DNA of 64,000 nucleotides, taken from Planctomycetota bacterium (GTDB lineage Bacteria > Planctomycetota > Planctomycetia > Pirellulales > PALSA-1355). This document shows, one piece after another, positions 12,193 to 20,038 of this stretch (positions are counted from its first letter, which is position 1; every line of letters begins with the position of its first letter). A model generated the notes under the pieces. The model was given only the letters and a program-made list of their open reading frames with translations, was not told where the DNA came from and did not search any database. A program made the position numbers and the translations under genes. The stretch covers positions 1 to 64,000 of the forward strand of contig QQVE01000065.1 of the NCBI GenBank assembly GCA_003389325.1, given 5' to 3'.

Positions 12193-12302
12193 CAGGCTCA
12201 CTCCGTGAGCCGTCGCAGAACTACTTCTGGGTATTTTGAATGAGTTGGTTTGCGCGGACGATCGGCGAACTGCTGCTACGGCTCACGGAGTGAGCCCGCT
12301 AC
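12189..12302. repeat. Inverted pair of family A hairpin repeats flanking a 54-bp spacer
   Basis: Two 30-bp units in opposite orientation. 12189-12218 is the exact reverse complement of the copy at 2155-2184 and overlaps the creatininase stop codon. 12273-12302 matches that copy in 28 of 30 positions. Each unit can form its own small hairpin, and the two can pair with each other to make a longer stem. The pair could act as a transcript-end structure between the creatininase and MFS genes. Confidence 0.8.
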
Positions 12303-12356
12303 GATGGACGGCACGGCACGTGAAGACGCCGATCAAGAGAGACGCTAGGCGCACCA

Positions 12357-13655
12357 ATGAACAATTCGCAGGATCCTGCTGCTTCGGTGACGCGCGTCGT
12401 TCTGGCGAGCTTTATCGGCACCACGATCGAGTGGTACGACTTCTTTCTCTACGGCACGGCGGCGGCGCTGGTCTTCAACCAGTTGTTCTTTCCCGAGCTC
12501 GATCCCGTGACCGGCACGATGGCCGCGTTCGGTACCTATGCCGTGGGCTTCTTCGCTCGGCCGGTGGGCGGCGTGGTGTTCGGGCACTTCGGCGATCGCA
12601 TGGGCCGCAAGTCGATGCTCGTGGCCACGCTGATGATGATGGGCATGGCCACGTTCCTGATCGGCGTGCTGCCGACCTACGAGCAAATCGGCGTGGCGGC
12701 GCCGGTGCTGCTGGTGCTGCTGCGGTTTGTGCAGGGATTTGGCGTGGGCGGCGAATGGGGCGGCGCCGTGCTGATGGCCGTCGAGCATGGCCACCATGGA
12801 CGCCGGGGTTTGTATGCCAGTTGGGTCCAGGCGGGTGTGCCGGCCGGCCTGCTGCTGGCGACCGCGGTGTTCAATCTGTTCTCTCTGTTGCCGGAGGAGT
12901 CCTTTCTGAGTTGGGGCTGGCGCGTGCCGTTTCTCTTCGGCATCGCGCTGTTGGGGGCGGGGCTGTTTATTCGCATCCAGGTGTTCGAGAGCCCCGTGTT
13001 CGCGCAGGCCCGGGCCGCGAAGCCCCCGCCGCGGGTGCCGTTTCTCGACGTGCTGCGTCGCTATCCGCGGAACGTGGCACTGGCGATGGGTGCCCGATTC
13101 GCGGAGAACGGTTCGTTCTACGTGTTCACGGTGTTCGTGCTCACGTATGCCACCACGGCGCTCGAGGTCGACCGCAACGCGATCCTGGGCGGCGTGCTGG
13201 TCGCTTCGGCCGTACAGTTCCTGGTGATTCCGGCCTTTGGCATGTTGTCCGATCGCGTTGGGCGCCGGCCGGTGTATCTAACCGGTGCCGCGGGCCTGGC
13301 GCTGTTCGCGTTTCCTTTCTTCTGGATGGTCGACACCGGCAGCACCTTCATGATCGGGCTGGCGATCGCGATCGGGCTGCTTGTGCACTCGGCGATGTAC
13401 GCGCCGCAAGCGGCCTTTTTCTCCGAGCTGTTCGGTACCGACGTGCGCTACACCGGCGCTTCGATCGGTTACCAACTTGCCTCGCCGCTGGCCGGCGGTC
13501 TGGCCCCACTCATCGCCACGGTACTACTGCAAAAGAGCGGCGGCAAGCCCTGGCCGGTGGCCGTGTACCTGATCGTGCTTTCGGCAATTACGCTCGTGTC
13601 CGTGTGGCTGGCCGCCGAGACGCACCGCGTGGAGCTCGGCGAGACGGACGCTTAG
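12357..13655 (+). CDS. MFS transporter, metabolite:H+ symporter (MHS) type
   Basis: A 432-residue, 12-helix major facilitator protein. The MHS subfamily is recognisable from 'GTTIEWYDFFLYGT' at residues 21-34 at the start of helix 1, and from the loop 2-3 motif GHFGDRMGRKS (77-87). A second copy of the loop motif occurs as LSDRVGRRP in the C-terminal half. MHS carriers take up organic acids, betaines or osmolytes with protons. The position after a creatininase-family enzyme and an enolase-superfamily enzyme suggests it imports their substrate. Its TAG stop overlaps the stop codon of the convergent gene downstream. Confidence 0.92.
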   Translation: MNNSQDPAASVTRVVLASFIGTTIEWYDFFLYGTAAALVFNQLFFPELDPVTGTMAAFGTYAVGFFARPVGGVVFGHFGDRMGRKSMLVATLMMMGMATFLIGVLPTYEQIGVAAPVLLVLLRFVQGFGVGGEWGGAVLMAVEHGHHGRRGLYASWVQAGVPAGLLLATAVFNLFSLLPEESFLSWGWRVPFLFGIALLGAGLFIRIQVFESPVFAQARAAKPPPRVPFLDVLRRYPRNVALAMGARFAENGSFYVFTVFVLTYATTALEVDRNAILGGVLVASAVQFLVIPAFGMLSDRVGRRPVYLTGAAGLALFAFPFFWMVDTGSTFMIGLAIAIGLLVHSAMYAPQAAFFSELFGTDVRYTGASIGYQLASPLAGGLAPLIATVLLQKSGGKPWPVAVYLIVLSAITLVSVWLAAETHRVELGETDA

Positions 13656-14302
13656 TACCCGTAGTGGGCGGCGGCGTGCAGTTTGGCCTGGTCGTCGATC
13701 AAGAGGCCTTCGATCTTGTGAGGATCGAACGAGTGGTCGCGCGTCAGGTGCGTCCAGTAGGTCATGCCGCTGACGCCGGCCGGCGGCGGATCGATCGTCT
13801 TGAGCCACACGTGCAACTCGTCAGCATTCAGGCTCCGCAACCAGCGGCTGGGCGGGCGGCCGTGCCGCGCGCGGCGCGAAGGGCTCGGACGTCCGGCGTC
13901 CTCCTCGAAGGCCGCAACGTCGTCGAGCGATTTGGTGCCGTAACGCACTTCGTCGGGCACGAGGCTTGGGTCCAGATAGCCTTCGCTGCCCTGGTACGCT
14001 TCGCCGGTGACCTTGTTGTACGGCGTGGTGATGCCGGTCAGCTTCCACTTGCCGTCGACGAGCTCTTCGCGCTCGAACCAGCGCCAACTATTGTTCTCGG
14101 CCGGGGTCCAGTGCTCGGCCGACGCGACGGTGTCGCTCGCAGCGTCCGCATCGGACGACGACTCGGCGGCGCGCATGGCGGCGGCGGCGAGATCGTCGAG
14201 GCCGCGCGCGTGCAGTTTTTCGCCCAGGGTGAAGAGACCGAAGCCGACCCAAAAAGCGAAGCGGCGACGGGAGATAGGGAAACCAGATCGGTCGCGGCTC
14301 AT
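13652..14302 (-). CDS. Hypothetical exported or membrane-anchored protein
   Basis: A 216-residue protein. Residues 1-30 contain an RRR motif followed by a hydrophobic run (RRRFAFWVGFGLFTLG), consistent with a Tat-like signal or an N-terminal anchor. The rest is soluble and Trp/Tyr-rich, with 'NNSWRWFEREELVDGKWKLTG' near 70-90 and 'GYLDPSLVPDEVRYG' near 108. Residues 125-140 are an Arg/Ser-rich insert. No family recognised. Stop codons of this gene and the convergent MFS gene share bases 13652-13655, so the two transcripts must overlap at their ends. Confidence 0.65.
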   Translation of the reverse strand: MSRDRSGFPISRRRFAFWVGFGLFTLGEKLHARGLDDLAAAAMRAAESSSDADAASDTVASAEHWTPAENNSWRWFEREELVDGKWKLTGITTPYNKVTGEAYQGSEGYLDPSLVPDEVRYGTKSLDDVAAFEEDAGRPSPSRRARHGRPPSRWLRSLNADELHVWLKTIDPPPAGVSGMTYWTHLTRDHSFDPHKIEGLLIDDQAKLHAAAHYGY

Positions 14303-14535
14303 CGGAAAAACCTCCCAGCAGATTCAGACTCAATTGTCGAAACGAGGGTATGCGCCGACAAAGCGTCCTGCTGGTTGGTTGGTCCTGCACAAAATTATAG
14401 ATCGACCGCATCGCCGGGGTAACAGTTTGCGCAAGCTCTTAAACCCGAGCAGCTTAGGGGGCGGGAAAGCTTTTATTGCGGAGAATCCAGAGGTTGCCCG
14501 CTCTGCGTGTCGAAGGACGTGGCCGCCGTGATGGC

Positions 14536-15165
14536 CTATTCCGCGGGAGGTTCGTCGTTCCGCTCCACCTGTTCGATCACGTGGCCGGAGCACACGAAGC
14601 TGACGATGCCGACGCCCGAGCGTCCCACCATCACTGCTTCGATCACGGGCGAGTGAACCGGTTCGTCGGCGAGCCACTCGACGAGAAAGTTCGCGCCCGC
14701 GCCGCCGGTCACGTCGGACTGGCCGACAAAGAAGTCGGTTGACCCGAGCGGGTTGAGCGTCAGCGGCTCGGCCAGAAAGTTGCGCACGAGCTTACCCTTG
14801 GTGTCGTAGTAGGTGACGTTCGAGATCGTCAGCTTGCGCCGCGAGTCGGTATTGCGAATGCTCAGCGTACCGGCTAGTGCCAGCCGCCGGCCGTCTCCCT
14901 CGAAGACGTGAGAATAGAGCGGGACGTACACGGTCTGACCGCGCACGATCTCGTGCGGCAATTCGCTGGGCACGGCGCCGGTGGGTTCACCCGGCGGCCG
15001 CCCCGAGCGAGTGACCTGCGCGTCGCGCTGTTCGACGCGATAGTCGAGATAGGCCGCAATGCCGACCCAGGCCAACAGCGCCACTGGGGTCAGCACGAGC
15101 GTGGTGACCAGGGGATGCGCCTTGAGCCAGTTGATCGCGCTGGTGCCGGCCGATTCGTCGGTCAT
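14536..15165 (-). CDS. DUF3124 family membrane-anchored protein
   Basis: A 209-residue protein with one transmembrane helix at about 19-40 and a soluble domain outside. Residues 75-195 match the DUF3124 pattern as I know it: 'VYVPLYSHVFEGDGRR', 'LSIRNTDSRRKLTISNVTYY', 'GKLVRNF' and 'SDVTGGAGANFLVEW'. The family's function is not established. The gene lies 81 bases upstream of a gene for a second small anchored protein on the same strand, and both may be exposed at the envelope. Confidence 0.8.
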   Translation of the reverse strand: MTDESAGTSAINWLKAHPLVTTLVLTPVALLAWVGIAAYLDYRVEQRDAQVTRSGRPPGEPTGAVPSELPHEIVRGQTVYVPLYSHVFEGDGRRLALAGTLSIRNTDSRRKLTISNVTYYDTKGKLVRNFLAEPLTLNPLGSTDFFVGQSDVTGGAGANFLVEWLADEPVHSPVIEAVMVGRSGVGIVSFVCSGHVIEQVERNDEPPAE

Positions 15166-15246
15166 CCGTCGTTATCCCCTAAGCGAACGTTCGCTCCCTC
15201 CTAACGCGAGGAAACCGACTTCACGCATGCGCTCGGCTTGCGATTC

Positions 15247-15816
15247 TCAGCCGCCCGGAAACGGCATGGGGGGCAGTCCGCGCTGCTGGCGGCGGGCTGC
15301 CAGGTCCTTCATGTACTCGCTAAACATCCCGCGCTGCTGAGCCGAGGTGTTGTCGATCATCCTCTTGCGAAACTCGTTGCGTTGCGCCTCGGTCATGTTG
15401 CCGAACGGACCCCGCGGGCGGCCTTCTTCGTTTCCGCCGTCCCGTTGCCTGTCAAACTGTCGGCGCATCGCCTCAAACTGGTCGATGTGCCGGTCGAGCA
15501 TGGCGATCTTTTCGTCCTCGGGCAACTGGAAGTAGTTGACGACGTCGCGCTGGAATCGCCGCATCGGCGGCGGCGGATTCTCGCGCATCATCTGATCGCG
15601 CTGCTCGGGCGAGAGCTTTTCGAACTCCTTGCGCAACTCGCCAAACGCTTCGCGCCGCTGTTCGGGCGGCATCTCCGAGTTGCGGGCGAACGCCTTCTCC
15701 TGCAATTGCTGCACTTTGACCAACTGCGGGTCGGGCTGCTCGGGCAGCAGGAACCAAATGAGTAGGGCCAGCGGAACGACGATGGCCAGCGTCAGGATCG
15801 TTTTGCGACGATTCAT
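15247..15816 (-). CDS. Membrane-anchored helical protein rich in Glu, Arg and Pro, unknown function
   Basis: A 189-residue protein with a single N-terminal helix (about residues 7-24, TILTLAIVVPLALLIWF). A charged, predominantly helical region follows with repeated 'PEQRREAFGELRKEFEKLSPEQRD' type segments, then 'NMTEAQRNEFRKRMID' and a Gly/Pro-rich tail (GLPPMPFPGG). The repeated 'xxEQR' and 'ExxQR' pattern recalls the helical hairpins of Spy/DUF3106-like periplasmic proteins, but the resemblance is loose. It probably faces the periplasm. No enzyme motif is seen. Confidence 0.65.
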   Translation of the reverse strand: MNRRKTILTLAIVVPLALLIWFLLPEQPDPQLVKVQQLQEKAFARNSEMPPEQRREAFGELRKEFEKLSPEQRDQMMRENPPPPMRRFQRDVVNYFQLPEDEKIAMLDRHIDQFEAMRRQFDRQRDGGNEEGRPRGPFGNMTEAQRNEFRKRMIDNTSAQQRGMFSEYMKDLAARRQQRGLPPMPFPGG

Positions 15817-15926
15817 GCTCGAGAGCTCCGCGACAGGTTATTTGCGCCGCCAACACAATTCAGATTACCCGAGGATACGCGGCAGGGGAACACGAAGTGC
15901 CGCAACCGGCATCCGGCGGCGTGCCG

Positions 15927-16976
<1,050 letters not shown>

Positions 16977-17133
16977 GGTAGCACCTGGCGGGAAGAAACG
17001 AGAGGAGGACAACCCAACCCAGTATCCCCGCTGGCCGGCGAATCGGCAATCGCCAAACGCGCGGGCTCGCCGCAAGACGTCGACGCCGCGCTCGAGGCCA
17101 GGTCTCTGGCAGAGCGCGATGTGCCCAAACGCA

Positions 17134-18240
17134 CTAGGGTGCGAACGAGCGCAGAGCGCGTTCCAAGGGCCCGTAGCGAAATCGGCGCCGGTAGTTGCAC
17201 GAGAGCACGAGCATCATCAGGCAAAATCCCACGAGCGACGCCAGCGTGACCGTCGCCGGCACGGTTCCCCGGCCATCGGTCGCGATGTCGAGCATAGCCA
17301 CCACCACGATGTGCGCGATGTACCAGGTGAATGCCATCTGCCCGGTGGCTGCGGCAGCCTCGAGCCACGTGCCTCGACGCGCGTTGTTCTCGGTCAGATG
17401 GACACAGGCCATGATGACCATGAGTGCCGATCCCGTGCTCGATGCCAGGAAGAGCGGCATCGCCGGCAGCGACCTCGTGCCGAACAGTGCCACGATCGTT
17501 TCGTCGTCCATGCCGGCCGGATGGGCGCGAAAGTAGTTCATCAGCCCAACGGACGATGCGGCCGCGGCCAGCCAGAGTGCGGCCCCCATGACGAACATCC
17601 GTCGGCGAACACGCGTAGCGCGCAAGTCTTGGCGTCCCACGAGCATCCCCAGAAACATCAACGCCAGCCAGGGAAGCACGGAGCGAAAACCGTTGTAAAA
17701 CAGGTTCAGCAGGGCTCCGGAAGGCGTCCACAGGTCGGCGTAGTGAAACCGTGAGAAATCCCAATTTGTCTCGAAATCGACGAAAAAGATGAGAATCACG
17801 AACGAAAGCACGACGGTCAGCGTGGCCGACCAGAGTTGCCAACTGCGAGCCAGCAACAGCCAGGCCGCGGCGACGTAGGCGATACCGTAGACACGCAGAA
17901 TATCTCCCGGCCAGACGACGAGGTTGACAATGCCGGCCGCGAAAAGGAAAAGCCCGCGCTTGAGAAGTGTTTTTCGAATCGGCCCCGTGTTGCGAGCTTG
18001 CCCCTGCAAACGCAGCGTGACGCCGATGCCGGCCAGCACCATAAACAGGGCGGCCGGGCGGCCGGCCAGGCTATCGGTCATCCTTGCCAGCCAGGGTCCG
18101 GTCATGTCGGAATGGGACAACACCATGGCGAAGTGGACAAACACCATCCCGCAAATCGCCAGCGTTCGGGCCACGTCGAGGCCAACGATCCGGCTTGCGC
18201 TGGCTCTTGGTAGCTCGTTTGCAGCAGGGTTGCGATGCAT
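17134..18240 (-). CDS. DUF418-type multi-pass membrane protein
   Basis: A 368-residue protein; the open frame starts at 18480, but MHRNPAANELP at 18240 is the sensible start because the upstream part overlaps the tetR gene. It begins with 'RIVGLDVARTLAICGMVFVH', the opening of the DUF418 / DUF1624 acyltransferase-like family, and has about ten hydrophobic helices. It closes with 'RFRYGPLERALRSF', matching the 'GPLE' signature of the DUF418 C-terminal block. Function is not known. It starts 31 bases after the TetR-family gene and should be in its operon, which makes it a likely target of that regulator. Confidence 0.8.
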   Translation of the reverse strand: MHRNPAANELPRASASRIVGLDVARTLAICGMVFVHFAMVLSHSDMTGPWLARMTDSLAGRPAALFMVLAGIGVTLRLQGQARNTGPIRKTLLKRGLFLFAAGIVNLVVWPGDILRVYGIAYVAAAWLLLARSWQLWSATLTVVLSFVILIFFVDFETNWDFSRFHYADLWTPSGALLNLFYNGFRSVLPWLALMFLGMLVGRQDLRATRVRRRMFVMGAALWLAAAASSVGLMNYFRAHPAGMDDETIVALFGTRSLPAMPLFLASSTGSALMVIMACVHLTENNARRGTWLEAAAATGQMAFTWYIAHIVVVAMLDIATDGRGTVPATVTLASLVGFCLMMLVLSCNYRRRFRYGPLERALRSFAP

Positions 18241-18271
18241 GAAATCTTCGGAGTTGGTGTGAGCACCCGGA

Positions 18272-18841
18272 CTAGTGGCTTTTCCCACGTCGTCGCTTGG
18301 GGGCGGGCCGAAAGCCGTCAAACAGCGTTCGACCGGCGAGCCGTCCCGCGTCGTTGACCGCGATGTTTCCCTCGCGCGCCGCCGAAAGGGCGGCAAAGAC
18401 CACGGCTTCGACGGCGGCCAGCACCCAGGCGTTGGGTACGTCGGCCGCGATCCCCCCTTCCTGTTTCGCATGATCGACAAGTACCGAAAGCTCCCGGTTC
18501 TGCTCAGCCACGCGGGCGGCGACCTGGGGGTCTTCCCAGACGGCGCTCAGCTTCCAGAGGAAATGAAAGCGGTCGCCCACCGGCACCAGCGCCTCGACAA
18601 TCGCTCGCAGCGCGGCGGTGTACGACGCGGCGTTGCCGGCGGCGGCCTCGCAGGCCGCATCCATGCTGGCCAGCGATCGCAGCGCCAGCTCCCGTAGCAG
18701 GTCATCGCGTGAACCGAAATGGCGGTGCAACGTCACCCGTCGCACCCCTGCGGCCGCGGCCACGTCGCTGAGGGTAGCGGTTGGATCCGCGGATAAGGCG
18801 CGGAGTGCGGCATCCAGGAGTTCCCCCCGCTCGCTGCTCAT
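18272..18841 (-). CDS. TetR/AcrR-family transcriptional regulator
   Basis: A 189-residue repressor-type regulator. The helix-turn-helix lies at about 23-44 (LSDVAAAAGVRRVTLHRHF), followed by 'GSRDDLL', the standard TetR link. Residues 60-180 form the ligand-binding helical domain, which cannot be assigned to a ligand. The start codon (ATG 18841-18839) abuts a perfect 18-bp palindrome, TGATACATTAATGTATCA, at 18841-18858, so autoregulation by steric block of transcription or translation initiation is likely. The DUF418 gene follows by 31 bases and would be co-regulated. Confidence 0.9.
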   Translation of the reverse strand: MSSERGELLDAALRALSADPTATLSDVAAAAGVRRVTLHRHFGSRDDLLRELALRSLASMDAACEAAAGNAASYTAALRAIVEALVPVGDRFHFLWKLSAVWEDPQVAARVAEQNRELSVLVDHAKQEGGIAADVPNAWVLAAVEAVVFAALSAAREGNIAVNDAGRLAGRTLFDGFRPAPKRRRGKSH

Positions 18842-18858
18842 GATACATTAATGTATCA
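18841..18858. promoter_or_regulatory. Perfect 18-bp palindrome, probable TetR operator
   Basis: TGATACATTAATGTATCA is identical to its reverse complement and much more AT-rich than its surroundings. A further half-site TGATAC lies at 18861-18866. The palindrome shares one base with the start codon of the TetR gene, the expected place for an autoregulatory operator. Binding is inferred, not shown. Confidence 0.75.
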
Positions 18859-18942
18859 GATGATACGTGCGGTGTCCACCGACGCGCCCCGCCTGCGGAA
18901 GCCGTGGACGCTCCATGCCAGAAAGGTGCTCAGAAAAGGTGC

Positions 18943-19983
18943 TCAGACGCTGAACTTGATGTTGAGGATGTCGCCGTCCTGCACGACGTAGTCCTTGGGC
19001 TCCTGCCGCACCTGGCCGCGGGCCTTGATCTCGCGCTCGCTGCCCGCGTCGATCAGGTCGGCGCATTGCATGACTTCGGCGCGAATGAAGCCCCGGGCCA
19101 GATCCGAGTGGATGTTGTCGGCGGCTTCCAGGGCCGTGCCGCCCTGGCGAAACATCCAGGTGCGGACTTCTTTCTCGCCGGCGGTGAAGTAGAGCATCTG
19201 TCCCGAGGCGTCCATCAGGTTCTGGATCAGGCCGTCGCGGTCGGCCCCGCCGACGCCCATTTCCTCGCGAAACGCCTCGCGCTCTTCGGGCGTCATCCGC
19301 GACAACTCGAGCTCGAGGCTGGCCGGCACGGCCGCGGCTCGGGCATGGGGGGACGATTTGCGCAGCTCGTCGACGAAGCGCTCGGCGTCGGTTTCGTCGT
19401 CGGCGACGTTGAACAGCACAAAGCGAGGCTTTTCGGTCAGCAAGCGAAACGAACGGGTGACCTTGAGTTGCTCGTCGTTCAGTCCGCTTTCGGCCACGGG
19501 CGTGCCGGATTCCAGCGCGGTGAGCAACGGCTCGAGGGCGGCCAACTCGGCCAGTTCGGCATCGCGGCTGGGGCGTGCCTTCTTCACGCTCTCGCGCAGC
19601 CGCTCGACGCGTCCCGAGACGATCTCCATGTCGGCCAGTAGAAAGTCTTCGTAGAAACCGCGCACGTCGGCCAGCGGCTGGCTATCGCGCGTGAAGGCGT
19701 CGACCACCAGCAGCAGACAACCGGCTTCGCGAATCTGGGCCAGCCGGGCGGCGTTGCCTTCGTGCGTGCGGCTCAGCCCCGCAGTGTCCACCAGCTCGAT
19801 CGCCGCCTGGGTGATCTTCTTGGGGTGATAGATCTCGCACAGGGCGGCCACGCGCGGCTCGGGCACTGTGGCCATGGCCGATTGCGAAGCATGCGCCAGG
19901 GCGGGATCCGCCGCGACGCCGGTGAGCCATTCGAAGAGGGTACTCTTGCCCGAGCCCTGGTATCCGATCAGTCCAATTTTCAT
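18943..19983 (-). CDS. YchF/Obg-like GTPase-family protein with DUF933 domain
   Basis: A 346-residue P-loop protein. The nucleotide-binding domain starts MKIGLIGYQGSGKSTLFEWL (Walker A at 7-15), with 'IELVDTAGLSRTHEG' as the switch/G3 region. A helical coiled insert lies at about 110-150. The C-terminus is the DUF933/TGS-like YchF domain, with 'WMFRQGGTALEAADNIHSDL', 'GFIRAEV' and the close 'KDYVVQDGDILNIKFSV'. Canonical YchF has a P-loop of the type GLPNVGKST; here it is GYQGSGKST, and the G4 region reads LFNVADDE. This is therefore a diverged paralogue rather than the standard universal YchF. Function unknown; ribosome-linked ATPase activity is known for the family. Confidence 0.85.
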   Translation of the reverse strand: MKIGLIGYQGSGKSTLFEWLTGVAADPALAHASQSAMATVPEPRVAALCEIYHPKKITQAAIELVDTAGLSRTHEGNAARLAQIREAGCLLLVVDAFTRDSQPLADVRGFYEDFLLADMEIVSGRVERLRESVKKARPSRDAELAELAALEPLLTALESGTPVAESGLNDEQLKVTRSFRLLTEKPRFVLFNVADDETDAERFVDELRKSSPHARAAAVPASLELELSRMTPEEREAFREEMGVGGADRDGLIQNLMDASGQMLYFTAGEKEVRTWMFRQGGTALEAADNIHSDLARGFIRAEVMQCADLIDAGSEREIKARGQVRQEPKDYVVQDGDILNIKFSV

Positions 19984-20038
19984 CGTCGTCGTGCGAGCAG
20001 CTCCCGGGCGTTGCTCCGCCGGAGCGCGGGCGCGGTCA

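Noticed and set aside
12236..14422. Very long open frame (728 codons) on the + strand covering the MFS gene region
   Set aside because: It is a different frame of the MFS gene and of the gene on the other strand. Its translation is Arg/Ala-rich with no domain, while the MFS frame has clear transporter motifs.
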